From Symmachiella macrocystis (GTDB lineage: Bacteria > Planctomycetota > Planctomycetia > Planctomycetales > Planctomycetaceae): a stretch of 64,000 nucleotides of DNA. Location of the stretch: assembly GCF_007860075.1 (NCBI RefSeq), contig NZ_SJPP01000001.1:3755490-3819489 (forward strand), in the 5' to 3' direction. Under the pieces are notes generated by a model. The model searched no databases. It saw only the letters and a list, made by a program, of their open reading frames with translations, and was not told where the DNA came from. Of this stretch, positions 17,913 through 27,225 are shown in pieces; position 1 is the first letter of the stretch; every line of letters starts with the position of its first letter. The position numbers and the translations under genes are program-made.

Positions 17913-19166
17913 TTACTTCGTTTGAATACGAATGACATGCAGTTGCCGCGTTCCGTCAGCGGTAATGCCCGGGACCAGCAGTGCGTCGCCGGTGCGGTTC
18001 CAACGCGGGGCTGAGTCGATCCGCATGCCGCCACGCGTGTACGGTCCGCGCGAGAATGCCGACGACCGCAAGGTCAGCCCATCCGACCGGCGGAGTAACA
18101 CATAACGATTCTGCTTCCCGCCGTCGGTCGCATAACCGTTGGCGAACCAATCGGCATTGGGAGACAAAGCAACGTCACCTCCCGGTTTGGGAAAAGTCGT
18201 ATCGGTCCCAATTTGACCAATGACAGCCTGTTGGTTGATGTCATAGCGAACTTGCCGCGGGGCGAGCGCGCCGATCACCACCAGGCCGGTATCCCATTCG
18301 GGATGTCCACCAATAAACTGTTGTCGAGCGAGCTGTGTCCCATCCGTGCGGATCGAGCAAGGAACATTGACCGCCATCGACTCCCTTCCAAGACGGCCAC
18401 GGGCATAAAAATAGACGAATTCGCCCTCACGGTTCGACAACGAATGGTTGATATAAAAAGCCGCTTCGTCGCAGAGTGGGGTCTTGTCTCGCAGGTGATC
18501 GCGCAGTTGCTGAAACGAAACGAGTTGTTCGCGACGGCCGCTCTCAATATCAACGCGAAAAATCCCGTCGTTGGCCGGTGCCAATTCTGTGGCGGTGGGG
18601 TCAGCGGCATCGGGATAGCCGGTCACCGGGCGCAACCGCGCCATGCGTCCATAGTTGATCGCCAAAAAGAAATCCCCCTTCGGCGACACACCACCGTTGG
18701 CAACCGGAGTCCCCTCGAACCGATACTCGCGCACGCGGGACCGTTTTTCGATGTCATACAAAACCGTAAAGACCCGTCCGGTCTGTGGATCGCGATCGTT
18801 GAAAAAAAATTGCGTCTCCGCTTGCCGGGGATGCCAATAAAACATCGTCCCTTGCTGAAAGTTCCACGCCCGCGTCGTTTCGATTGGCAGCACGCGGTTA
18901 TTGTCCTGGGTGTTGATCAACACAATCTCCGCCGCATCGTCGGGCCGCGGCATACGGTCGTGGAAATCAGTCCGCAGCGCCAAGATGTACTGCCCGCTTT
19001 GATTCCAAGGAATTGTCAGGCTTTGGCCGATGTAGCCGAAAAAATGATGCTGGGGACCATGGGTGATTTGCCGCACATCGAGCTGATAATCCTCGGCGCT
19101 CAGCGAAGCCTCGAGCATGAAGACCGCACATGTGGCAATGACGGCCCTTAGATATCGCAGGTTCAT
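17913..19166 (-). CDS. exported beta-propeller protein (oligogalacturonate-lyase-like fold)
   Basis: A 417-residue protein with an N-terminal Sec signal (MNLRYLRAVIATCAVFMLEA, cleavage after about residue 24). The rest is made of repeated beta-blades with TolB/WD-like ends: YILALRTDFHDRM, GGVSPKGDFFLAIN, GGDVALSPNADWFANGYAT and APRWNRTGDALLVPG, plus GGHPEWDTG. This layout resembles periplasmic oligogalacturonate-lyase-like propellers common in planctomycete sulfatase/sugar loci. The lyase active-site set is not something I can confirm by eye, so enzymatic activity is open. The start at 19166 is preferred over 19181 for the signal peptide. Confidence 0.75.
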   Translation of the reverse strand: MNLRYLRAVIATCAVFMLEASLSAEDYQLDVRQITHGPQHHFFGYIGQSLTIPWNQSGQYILALRTDFHDRMPRPDDAAEIVLINTQDNNRVLPIETTRAWNFQQGTMFYWHPRQAETQFFFNDRDPQTGRVFTVLYDIEKRSRVREYRFEGTPVANGGVSPKGDFFLAINYGRMARLRPVTGYPDAADPTATELAPANDGIFRVDIESGRREQLVSFQQLRDHLRDKTPLCDEAAFYINHSLSNREGEFVYFYARGRLGRESMAVNVPCSIRTDGTQLARQQFIGGHPEWDTGLVVIGALAPRQVRYDINQQAVIGQIGTDTTFPKPGGDVALSPNADWFANGYATDGGKQNRYVLLRRSDGLTLRSSAFSRGPYTRGGMRIDSAPRWNRTGDALLVPGITADGTRQLHVIRIQTK

Positions 19167-19342
19167 GACGTTCCTTACCAAAGGGCAAAATGAATCGTTT
19201 TAGCATGACAATGGTGCGAGCCGGTTTCATTTTCCGGGCGATCCGCCAATAATGTCAACCATTCCGGGTCTTTGTGCTGCGTTGCCCATCCGGGATTGTT
19301 GGATCTGTCAAACCGTTTCCATTTTTATAAAGCAATCACACC

Positions 19343-20344
19343 ATGGACTATCGTAATCTCGGCGCGTGTGGCGTCAAAGTCTCTCCGCTCTGTTTGGGCA
19401 CCATGATGTTCGGCGGACCGACCGATGAGTCGGAGTCGATCCAGATTATGCATCGCGCGCTCGACGACGGCATCAACTTTTTAGATACCGCCGACATGTA
19501 TAGTGCCGGCAAGTCCGAAGAGGTCGTCGGCAAGGCAATCGCCGGACGTCGCGATGAGGTCGTGTTGGCGACCAAGGGAGGCCAGCCGATGGGAGAGGGC
19601 CCCAATGATCGCGGGGCGAGTCGCTACCACCTGATGAACGCGTTGGACGCCAGTTTGAAACGTTTGGCGGTCGATCACGTCGACATCTACTATGTGCACG
19701 TGCCCGATTATGACACACCGATCGAAGAAACCTTGCGCGCATTAGACGATATGGTCCGTTCCGGCCGCGTCCGTCATATCGCCTGCTCCAATTTCCGCGC
19801 CTGGAAACTGAGCGAAGCTCTTTGGGCCAGCGATATTTTGAACCTCAGCAGTTTTGTTTGTGTGCAACCGCTGTACAACATCGTGAATCGCGATATCGAA
19901 GTCGAGCTATTTCCGCTCTGCGAAGCACACGGCATCGGCGTTGTGAGTTACAGTCCGTTGGCACGCGGGATTCTGACCGGCAAGTACCGTCCGGGTGAAC
20001 CGTTTCCCGAGGGAAGCCGCGCTTCGCGTAACGACAAACGGATGCAACAAGCGGAACTGCGCGAAGAAAGTTTCATCGCTGCTCAGGAAATCACCGGCCA
20101 TTGCGAACGTAAAGGAGTCGCCCCCAGTCAATTCGCACTCAGCTGGTGTTTGGCCAATCCGATTCTCACCTCAATCATCATAGGCCCGCGGACGATGGAG
20201 CAGTACACCGACAACGTGGCCGCCTTAAAGGTGGAAATCACCGACGAGGACGAAGCATTCATCGACAGCATCGTCCCCCCCGGCTGTCATACCGGACAGG
20301 GATTTCAGGACACTGCCTATCCGATCACCGGTCGCGGCCGGTAA
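19343..20344 (+). CDS. aldo/keto reductase
   Basis: A 333-residue (alpha/beta)8 NADPH-dependent oxidoreductase. The catalytic tetrad is visible: D48 and Y53 in FLDTADMYSAGKSE, K78 in VVLATKGG and H119 in DIYYVHVPDYD. The cofactor region SYSPLARGILTGKY and the C-terminal NPILTSIIIGPRTMEQ are typical of the YajO/Tas-like AKR branch. It should reduce an aldehyde or ketone in the cytoplasm; the substrate cannot be told. It is flanked by a divergent propeller gene and the convergent hpnH. Confidence 0.92.
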   Translation: MDYRNLGACGVKVSPLCLGTMMFGGPTDESESIQIMHRALDDGINFLDTADMYSAGKSEEVVGKAIAGRRDEVVLATKGGQPMGEGPNDRGASRYHLMNALDASLKRLAVDHVDIYYVHVPDYDTPIEETLRALDDMVRSGRVRHIACSNFRAWKLSEALWASDILNLSSFVCVQPLYNIVNRDIEVELFPLCEAHGIGVVSYSPLARGILTGKYRPGEPFPEGSRASRNDKRMQQAELREESFIAAQEITGHCERKGVAPSQFALSWCLANPILTSIIIGPRTMEQYTDNVAALKVEITDEDEAFIDSIVPPGCHTGQGFQDTAYPITGRGR

Positions 20345-20375
20345 GGCTTGTCGGAAAATACCGATCCCAGGGCCA

Positions 20376-21488
20376 TCAGCGAGACGACGTTTCCAGTTGC
20401 ACCAATTTTTGTGGTAGTCGATGCGGCGCCGGAATCGTGTTTTCAGGCGGGGGGGGTGTGCGGTCATTACGGCGCGGGGCTCCAAAGAGGGTCAGCTGCG
20501 CGGTCCGCACAAATCCCCGCAGGCTGCCGAATGTTTGATCGACGGCCGTCGGCTCGTGCCCGCAATGCACCATGCAGTCCTGGCAATTTGAGTTACCGCT
20601 TTGAATGCCGTAGTTGTCCCACTCGGTGGTCTCCAGCAATTCCTGAAACGTCTCGGTATAACCTTCTTGCAACAGGTAACACGGTTTTTGCCAGCCGAAA
20701 ACGTTGTACGTCGGATTGCCCCACGGTGTGCAAGTGAGGTCCCAATCCCCTTTGAGAAATTCCAAGAACAACGGCGATTGGTTGAACTGCCAGCGGCGAT
20801 CGGGATTGTCCAACAAACGGCGAAAGATGTTCTTAGTCGTTTCCCGTTTGAGAAAGTGATCCTGGTCGGGGGCTTTTTCATAACTGTAGCCGGGAGAAAT
20901 CATCATCCCCTCGACGCCTAGGTCGGTCATCGCATCGAAGAACGCGCGGTAGCGGACCGGGTCGGCATTATCGAACAGCGTCGTGTTGGTCGTGACGCGA
21001 AAGCCTTGTTCGATCGCCGCTTTGACTCCGGCGATCGCGACGTCATACACTCCATCGCGACAGACCGCTTCGTCATGCTCCTCGCGCAAGCCATCGACAT
21101 GCACGGAGAAGCTGAGATATTTCGAGGGCTTGAATCGGTGCAGATGTTTTTCCAGCAAAATGGCGTTCGTGCAAAGGTAGACATATTTCTTGCGAGCGAC
21201 GATGCCTTCGACGATTTCATGAATCTGCGGATGCAACAGCGGCTCCCCGCCGGGAATCGAGACGATCGGCGCATCGCATTCATCGACAGCAGCCAGGGCT
21301 TTGTCGACCGGCATATTCTGTTTAAGGATATCCGTGGGGTATTGGATTTTCCCGCAGCCGGCGCAAGCGAGATTGCAGCGGAAGAGCGGTTCCAGCATCA
21401 ATACAATGGGATACCGTCGCACACCGCGTATTTTTTTACCCAATACGTAAGACGCAACGGTCCACATCTGCGAAATGGGAACACCCAT
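20376..21488 (-). CDS. hpnH: adenosyl-hopene transferase HpnH, radical SAM
   Basis: A 370-residue radical SAM enzyme. The CxxxCxxC cluster motif is C38, C42 and C45 (FRCNLACAGCGKIQYP); GGEPLLH binds SAM, and TPWGNPTYNVFGWQKPCYL and CQDCMVHCGHEP are family signatures. HpnH joins a 5'-deoxyadenosyl radical to diploptene, giving adenosylhopane, the first step of extended hopanoid (bacteriohopanepolyol) synthesis. The start is well supported: AAGGAGG lies at 21494-21500, five bases before the ATG. Other hopanoid genes (shc, hpnG) are not in the window. The C-terminal 25 residues are a Pro-rich extension. Confidence 0.95.
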   Translation of the reverse strand: MGVPISQMWTVASYVLGKKIRGVRRYPIVLMLEPLFRCNLACAGCGKIQYPTDILKQNMPVDKALAAVDECDAPIVSIPGGEPLLHPQIHEIVEGIVARKKYVYLCTNAILLEKHLHRFKPSKYLSFSVHVDGLREEHDEAVCRDGVYDVAIAGVKAAIEQGFRVTTNTTLFDNADPVRYRAFFDAMTDLGVEGMMISPGYSYEKAPDQDHFLKRETTKNIFRRLLDNPDRRWQFNQSPLFLEFLKGDWDLTCTPWGNPTYNVFGWQKPCYLLQEGYTETFQELLETTEWDNYGIQSGNSNCQDCMVHCGHEPTAVDQTFGSLRGFVRTAQLTLFGAPRRNDRTPPPPENTIPAPHRLPQKLVQLETSSR

Positions 21489-21758
21489 TCACGCCTCCTT
21501 GCATGATCAAATGTTTTCGGCGGATACGGTGCAGAGCATGAAATCCGGTCCGGCGGTTTTGGGATGTCTTGTTGTCTTAGAGGGTATTATCACGTTTGGG
21601 GCTGCCTGTCAGCCTTAAAACGCTCGAAATACACCTTGTCGCGGAATGACGCCCGTTCCTCGAGGAACACCACTGAGCGACTTTACGTATCGGAATTGTT
21701 GCGGTACTCTCTGCGACGGTACGATTAGGCATCCCGAACCGGGCAGAGGAGTGGCTGC

Positions 21759-22421
21759 ATGAAACGGGCGGCATGGGAACTGACACGCGAGAATTTTCTC
21801 TCGCTGCCGGAGATTGAACAGTTGAATCGCTATCTCGACGATCAAATCGTCGATGCGACCGGCAAAGCGCTGAACACGGCGGTCCTGGACCGGGTGATTA
21901 TCACGGGCCTGCTTTATTCCGGATTGCGCAACAGCGAGTTCTGTCGTTTGACCGTCCGGGACGCGCGACTGGGACCGGGCGAAGCTGTGTTGGACGTCGT
22001 TGGCACGCCCCGGCAAGACCGCAAGGTGTATATCCCGCAATTTATCAGTCGCCGCATTCAAGAATACATCGCTGAGATCCGGCCGGCGTTGTTGAAAGGA
22101 GAAGTCGCTGCCAACGATGCCTCACAACCGTTGATCATCAACGAACGCGGACGGCCTTATGAACGGACTGGTCTGTACCGCCGTGTGGTACGCATTCTGA
22201 CGGCGGCCGGACTAGGGGCCAAAGCGAGCGTGCAGGTGCTGCGACATACGTACGGCTATTTGGGCTATTTAAAAACCGACGGAAACCTATTGTTTCTACA
22301 ACGGCAAATGGGCCATGCGCATCCGATGGTGACGAGCATCTATGCGCAGTTCGTCGAGGAGAGCAACGCCGCACTGGCCGAACGCTTGGCCGAGGGAATC
22401 GCGGGCAACGACACGACTTGA
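21759..22421 (+). CDS. minimal tyrosine recombinase (catalytic domain only)
   Basis: A 220-residue protein matching the phage-integrase catalytic domain. Visible active-site residues are R57 (YSGLRNSEF), K89 (QDRKVYIP), R162 (VQVLRHTYGY), H186 (QMGHAHP) and the nucleophile Y195 (TSIYAQF). In the HxLRH box the first His is Gln (Q159). The N-terminal SAM-like core-binding domain is reduced to about 35 residues. It may be a domesticated or helper recombinase. GAGGAG lies eight bases before the ATG. No attachment sites, cassettes or phage genes surround it. Confidence 0.82.
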   Translation: MKRAAWELTRENFLSLPEIEQLNRYLDDQIVDATGKALNTAVLDRVIITGLLYSGLRNSEFCRLTVRDARLGPGEAVLDVVGTPRQDRKVYIPQFISRRIQEYIAEIRPALLKGEVAANDASQPLIINERGRPYERTGLYRRVVRILTAAGLGAKASVQVLRHTYGYLGYLKTDGNLLFLQRQMGHAHPMVTSIYAQFVEESNAALAERLAEGIAGNDTT

Positions 22422-22460
22422 CCGACAGACGCCATGCCTTTGCCAATTCCCGTCACCGTT

Positions 22461-23261
22461 CTACATGCCGCCGGAGCGGGCCGGTTTGGTCCCGTCTCCG
22501 CTCAAATTCCCCGAGTCAGATTTCCGGGATTTGATCCCCAACGTCTGCAGGCTGAGTTCGATCTTGTTCAGATAATCGTTGAGCCCGGAGACGTTTTTGG
22601 GAAGGACAATCATCACACAGACGATGTCCTCTCCGGATTCGTGGAAGTAGACGGAAAATTCCATCGACAAATCATCGACCAACCGTTCGGGCACAACGGA
22701 CCGTTCGAGGTAGGCCACTTTGGGAACAAAACCGTCCTGGCTATCTTGTGGATAAGTCGATTCGTGAAGTGACCCACCACTGAGGTCTGTATCCAGTTCA
22801 CGATTCAGTATATCCAGTACGAGTGTGCGGAAACCCGAATCGTCGGCGTCGGGGTTCATTGGTCCTAGACTACTGAGTACGTACATATAGGCCGTGGAAC
22901 TTTGCGTATCGCCTCCCACGACAGCAGTCACTGGCAACTTCCAAGCGGCAATCATGCCGGGGAGTTCTTCAAGAAAAAACGGCGGCTGGCGATCGTCCAA
23001 CTCGGGGACAATCATTTCTCCATCCGGCCCTTCGATTGCTTCGGGTGCAGCGATGCGGTCAAATCCGGCGAGCGGGCGTATCTGAATCCCTGTGGCCTCG
23101 TCGTGAAAAATTCCCTGTAGATTTTGGTTCAGCTTTTCTTTGTGCCGAAACATCGTCGATGTCGCTGCGAGACGTTCTTCATACTTGGCGGAGCCGCATC
23201 CCGCGTAGCCCAGGGCCGCCAACATCAAAAACAGCAGACAGCTTCGGCGAGAATGAGTCAT
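22461..23261 (-). CDS. lipoprotein, unknown function
   Basis: A 266-residue protein with a lipoprotein signal (MTHSRRSCLLFLMLAALGYAGC, acylated Cys about residue 22). The mature part has mixed alpha/beta character, including EELPGMIAAWKLPVTAVVGG, AYMYVLSSLGPMNPD and SMEFSVYFHESGEDIVCVMI, and ends in a Gly/Ser/Lys-rich tail. I do not recognise a family and see no catalytic motif. It converges with the recombinase gene at a 39-base gap. Confidence 0.7.
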   Translation of the reverse strand: MTHSRRSCLLFLMLAALGYAGCGSAKYEERLAATSTMFRHKEKLNQNLQGIFHDEATGIQIRPLAGFDRIAAPEAIEGPDGEMIVPELDDRQPPFFLEELPGMIAAWKLPVTAVVGGDTQSSTAYMYVLSSLGPMNPDADDSGFRTLVLDILNRELDTDLSGGSLHESTYPQDSQDGFVPKVAYLERSVVPERLVDDLSMEFSVYFHESGEDIVCVMIVLPKNVSGLNDYLNKIELSLQTLGIKSRKSDSGNLSGDGTKPARSGGM

Positions 23262-23766
23262 GAGCGTTTGGCAATCAATAGAAAGTCATTGTCTACGAAA
23301 TATCGAATCAGCAGTGGCTGGCCATTCCGACCATCGTTGCCGGGTGGCTAGTGCAACCGTTAAGCCCCTGATCGTACCACAACGCAAAGCAGAAAGGCAA
23401 AGCCTTTCCGGCGGCAAACCGATATGTGCCTCCCAAGCCTGACCCATTGGCGCCGGTCGACTGACTGACCAACCAATCTAAACGCTCGGTCGATTTTTGT
23501 GTCCCGCCCGCCCAACAAGAAATTCGGACTGCAGCAATAATTATACCGCAGTTCGATTTGCTTCGCCCAATACCGTGAGCTACGGTTGAATTGACGGATG
23601 AAGTCAACAGTCAGGCCCCTCGCTATGGAGCTCGTGGAGGATTGTCATGGATGGTCATTTAATCCAACGCGTTGCACCCTCGGTTCGGTTTCAAACAGCG
23701 GTTGGAAAACCTGTTCGAGGGACCATGTAGCGCGGCAACCGTGCTTTACGCACGTCGGGGCCTATC
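23262..23766. other. 505-base intergenic region with a short perfect inverted repeat
   Basis: No convincing gene is seen between the lipoprotein gene and the LEPR-XLL gene. A perfect seven-base inverted repeat with a three-base loop (GAAAGGC-AAA-GCCTTTC) lies at 23392-23408; it lacks a T run on either side, so it is not a clear terminator. Short ORFs here have no recognisable similarity. Confidence 0.5.
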
Positions 23767-25506
23767 ATGTCGCCTTGGTCGAATCTGCTTGATGGTTTTC
23801 ACTTTCCCATTCGTCCCCCCTCCCCTTCCAGGCAGCTCAAACGGCCGAAGAACTCGCTGGGGCTGGAACCACTCGAAGAACGAGTCGTAATGTCCGCGAC
23901 CTTGTTCAGTGACACCTTCGATTCGACCGAGTTTGATGCTGCGAACTGGTCGGCGGTTCAAAATGCGACGATTGACGATGTCGGTCGCGACGAACCCTCA
24001 GCCCCCTACGCTGCACGCATCAACGGCGCCGCTGGCACGGGCGATGTGCTGGAATCGGTCGCCCTCGATCTCTCTAACGAATCAAACGTGACGCTCACCT
24101 ATCGCTTCCAGCGCGGTGGCGGAGGAAACGTTGTCGAAACGGGTAACGATCTCGTGCTGCAATATCGCAATGCGGCGGGAGATTGGGTCGACATGGATCG
24201 CAAGCTCGGCAGCGGCAGCCATATGCAGGAATTCGGGCATATGACGGTCGCGTTGCCGACCGATGCGTTGCATGCCAATTTTCAATTCCGCTTCATGATG
24301 ACCGGTGGAAGCACGGCGATCGATACCGATGACTGGTTCGTCGACGACGTTGAGGTGCGGTCGCTGGATGCTACAGAAGGGGAACTGTTCACAGCCAGTC
24401 AGACTCAGACAAACAACCTCTTTTTTCCCAACGTTTTGACGTTTGATTTCAGTGATCTGCCGGCTCCCAACGGCGATGCGACCCTGACTATTCGAGCCAA
24501 TGGTGACCTGAACTTCTTTTTAGAAAACCTTGTCTTGCGCGCCGAGGGTCAATATGTCGACCAATTGTTCCTGGCCGATGGGGTAGACCACGACGAATCG
24601 ACCGCGACGATCATTCTGCCGCAATCATTGTTGGAATCCTTGGCGGCCGATGGGACGATCAGTTTCACCGTCACCCCGTCCGCATTGGTGAACAATAGCG
24701 GTCCGACCAGCTTGACGTTGGAATTGAGCTACGAGCAAGTGCCTGTGGTCACCGATACCGATCCCCCGGTGGTTGAATCGGTAGAACTCAGCGACGATGG
24801 TCAATCGTTTGTCGTGCAAATGAATGATGACGATCTCGACGCAATCGCCGCCGAGAATGCCGCCAATTACACAATCCTGCAGGCCAATGGCGATGCCAAC
24901 GGCGACGGAGATCCATTCAACGATGGGGATGAGACGGAAGTCGCCATCGCATCCGTGCAATACAATGCCGAGACGGACCAAATCGTCGTGAATGCGTTGG
25001 ATCAACTATACAACGACAATTTCCGCTTGATCATCGACGGTGATGGTACGGCGAGCGATGGTGCCGGTGGTGTGACCGATCTTGCCGGCAACCATCTTGC
25101 CAATGGCGATCATTTTGCCGACTTCGATCGCACGGTGGATGTGGAAACCGACACGCCAACGATCCAGGATCTGAAGGATGCTACGGATCAACTCAACTTG
25201 CCTCGCAGGTTGCAATTCCGGCTCTCTTGCACGCTGAAAATCGCTTTGAGGTTATCCGAACACGGCAGCGGCCATACCAAAGCGGTAACGTTCTTGCTGA
25301 CCAAATACATCCGCCAATTGGATTGGGCCGAGGCGCGGGGACACATCAGCGAAGCGGACCACGCGGCGCTGGTGGGTCAAACCCACAAAGTGATCGATGG
25401 GCTAGAGGAGAATCCGCCGCCGAAACCCCACAATCATGGCCACCACCACTGCCACCGCCGCTGGACTTGGTCGCATCATCGTTGGGGACGGCATCGCCGC
25501 TGTTAA
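23767..25506 (+). CDS. exported LEPR-XLL protein with lectin-like, SbsA-Ig-like and FIMAH domains
   Basis: A 579-residue protein. The N-terminus carries GLEPLEERVVMSATL (about residues 33-47), the LEPR-XLL-type motif marking exported planctomycete proteins. Residues 47-200 look like a lectin/MAM-type jelly roll ending DTDDWFVDDVEVRSL. Residues 330-460 resemble an SbsA Ig-like domain, with an Asp-rich loop (NGDANGDGDPFNDGDE) suited to calcium. Residues 465-545 match FIMAH (LPRRLQFRLSCTLKIAL, then HISEADHAALVGQTHKVID). The last 30 residues are His/Arg/Trp-rich (HNHGHHHCHRR), possibly metal-binding. It is likely a cell-surface protein of unknown role. Confidence 0.8.
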   Translation: MSPWSNLLDGFHFPIRPPSPSRQLKRPKNSLGLEPLEERVVMSATLFSDTFDSTEFDAANWSAVQNATIDDVGRDEPSAPYAARINGAAGTGDVLESVALDLSNESNVTLTYRFQRGGGGNVVETGNDLVLQYRNAAGDWVDMDRKLGSGSHMQEFGHMTVALPTDALHANFQFRFMMTGGSTAIDTDDWFVDDVEVRSLDATEGELFTASQTQTNNLFFPNVLTFDFSDLPAPNGDATLTIRANGDLNFFLENLVLRAEGQYVDQLFLADGVDHDESTATIILPQSLLESLAADGTISFTVTPSALVNNSGPTSLTLELSYEQVPVVTDTDPPVVESVELSDDGQSFVVQMNDDDLDAIAAENAANYTILQANGDANGDGDPFNDGDETEVAIASVQYNAETDQIVVNALDQLYNDNFRLIIDGDGTASDGAGGVTDLAGNHLANGDHFADFDRTVDVETDTPTIQDLKDATDQLNLPRRLQFRLSCTLKIALRLSEHGSGHTKAVTFLLTKYIRQLDWAEARGHISEADHAALVGQTHKVIDGLEENPPPKPHNHGHHHCHRRWTWSHHRWGRHRRC

Positions 25507-25587
25507 TCGCTTCGTCGGCATTGCGCTAAGCGGAGGACTTACCGTCCAGCAGCGACCAGTGCAACGAACATCAAACTCAACAAAAAA

Positions 25588-25621
25588 ATCCCATGGTTTC
25601 CGGCAAAGGAAACCATGGGAT
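25588..25621 (-). terminator. strong rho-independent terminator of the DUF1559 gene
   Basis: A perfect 14-base-pair stem: 25588-25601 pairs with 25608-25621 around a six-base loop. Read on the minus strand it is followed by seven Ts (A run at 25582-25588). It sits about 45 bases past the DUF1559 stop codon and separates that gene from the convergent LEPR-XLL gene. Confidence 0.9.
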
Positions 25622-25664
25622 CCTATTTTCACAGCACCCGCATTCAAACGGGAACAGCTATTAG

Positions 25665-26804
25665 TTATTCCGTGGCACTGTCGTCTTGGACCAACTGACC
25701 GCCACGGGTTCCGTCCGGCGTAACCAGACGAACGTAAACACGCTGGTCGATGGTATCGTTGAGAGCTTTCACACGACCATCAGCCCAACACACCACGACA
25801 ATACCGGGGTGTCCTGAACTGGGGGCGAAGCTGGCTCCCGGCAAGATTCCTTCATTCGCATCGTTCAACTGCGAACCCGTCCAGTCCTCGGCACTACCAG
25901 GCATGTCGAGCAATCCGCGACCGGCGGCACCAAAGTTTTGCGGAATGCTGCTACCATCCACGTTGGCGTTGACGGCAAAAGCCATATTGGCAAAGCGGGG
26001 GCTGGACCAATCGCCATCAGAACCGGCGTTCATATTTTCCGTAATGAGGATTGTGTTTTGCAGACCGTCACCGCGCGATACCCGGTCGATCGTCATCTTG
26101 ATCAAATTGTTCGGACGGAAGAAGACTCCCGTTCTGAAAGCAGTCGTCTGGTCGATCGAGTCGAAGGCTGCGTCGCCGTTCCAGTCAACGTTATTCGAGA
26201 AAGCCGGATCATGACCGTAGGTCGGGTCAGTCACACCGTCACGAAGTCCCACACTGGATCCGGTGCCGGGATACGCTGAACCGTCTTCCCCAGAACCAGG
26301 ACCAACTCCACCAGCCAGCGAGAACGCGCCGATACCGCCATTGACGACATACGACAAACCACCCGGGGCGCTGGAATTGTTCAAGTCATCCGGACAGGTG
26401 AAAATGGTCAACTGTGCCGTACCTGGATCGGTCGTCAACACACCACCTGGGGAGTCATAGAAACTTTGAAAGTTGTCCGCGATCGGGCGTTGATCAACGT
26501 ATCCCAACAGGGCGTACGTCCAGGCGACATCCCGCTCCACATCGGCGGATCCGTCGTTGTACGACAAGGTGCTGTGCAGATCCGGGAAGGCTCCGTTACG
26601 GCCATTGGCAAAGTTGTGCATCGCCAAGCCCAAGTTTTTCAGGCGGTTGATGCATTGTGTCCGGCGGGCTGCTTCACGAGCGTTTTGAACGGCCGGGCTG
26701 ATCAAGGCGACCAGCATGGCAATGATCGCAATTACCACAAGTAATTCGATCAATGTAAAACCTTTGCGGCATTTTGCTACATTTCGTTGGCTACTTCGTT
26801 TCAT
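25665..26804 (-). CDS. DUF1559 pilin-like protein with prepilin signal
   Basis: A 379-residue planctomycete DUF1559 (SBP_bac_10-type) protein. The prepilin signal is [20 protein letters not shown] (about residues 14-33), to be cut after the Gly by prepilin peptidase. [20 protein letters not shown] follows, as is usual. The C-terminal H-X9-DG motif is present (HPG...WADG, then RVKALNDT). These proteins are hugely expanded in planctomycetes and are thought to be pseudopilins of unknown role. A GGAG lies about eight bases before the ATG. It follows the secretion block on the same strand after a 421-base gap, so it is probably expressed separately. Confidence 0.93.
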   Translation of the reverse strand: MKRSSQRNVAKCRKGFTLIELLVVIAIIAMLVALISPAVQNAREAARRTQCINRLKNLGLAMHNFANGRNGAFPDLHSTLSYNDGSADVERDVAWTYALLGYVDQRPIADNFQSFYDSPGGVLTTDPGTAQLTIFTCPDDLNNSSAPGGLSYVVNGGIGAFSLAGGVGPGSGEDGSAYPGTGSSVGLRDGVTDPTYGHDPAFSNNVDWNGDAAFDSIDQTTAFRTGVFFRPNNLIKMTIDRVSRGDGLQNTILITENMNAGSDGDWSSPRFANMAFAVNANVDGSSIPQNFGAAGRGLLDMPGSAEDWTGSQLNDANEGILPGASFAPSSGHPGIVVVCWADGRVKALNDTIDQRVYVRLVTPDGTRGGQLVQDDSATE

Positions 26805-27225
26805 GTGAACTTCTCCGTTTGAATGAACTGGTGGTGTGTGAAGTTGAGTCCCGTTTGGCCCGCCCGAATTAGCTAGCGAAGCCGTTTCTGTTTCGAATCA
26901 CTCGATGTTTTACGTCTCTTGAACCGATTGCGATTTTCTGGTCGCGTTTGTCGTAACGTCCTTAATTTTCAAGGACTTGGACATTCATGCGGGTTTAGAA
27001 ATCGACAATGGATCGTCCCGCACATTGGTACACAATAGCTGCTGGCAGTCGAGAGAAATCCCCTCGATGAGCTGCTATTCTCAGTTGAAACTCGACAATA
27101 GGCACGCCCCTTCCATTATTGCCATGATGCTGTAGCCTGTCATAGTCTAAAAACGCGTAATTTTCGAGTTATTCACAATGCAATTGTCATACCAGACGCA
27201 GAATTCCTAAAAACTTGGGATTCCA
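26805..27225. other. 421-base intergenic region between the DUF1559 and GspK-like genes
   Basis: No gene is seen. It should contain the DUF1559 promoter and perhaps the end of the secretion operon transcript. I find no stem followed by a T run on the minus strand that would be a good terminator for the GspK-like gene. Confidence 0.5.

Noticed and set aside
18213-19151. 312-codon plus-strand ORF
   Set aside because: Antisense to the exported beta-propeller gene; no recognisable motif or ribosome site.
23392-23408. Inverted repeat GAAAGGC-AAA-GCCTTTC as a terminator
   Set aside because: No T run follows on either strand, and the three-base loop with a seven-base stem is common by chance in a long window.
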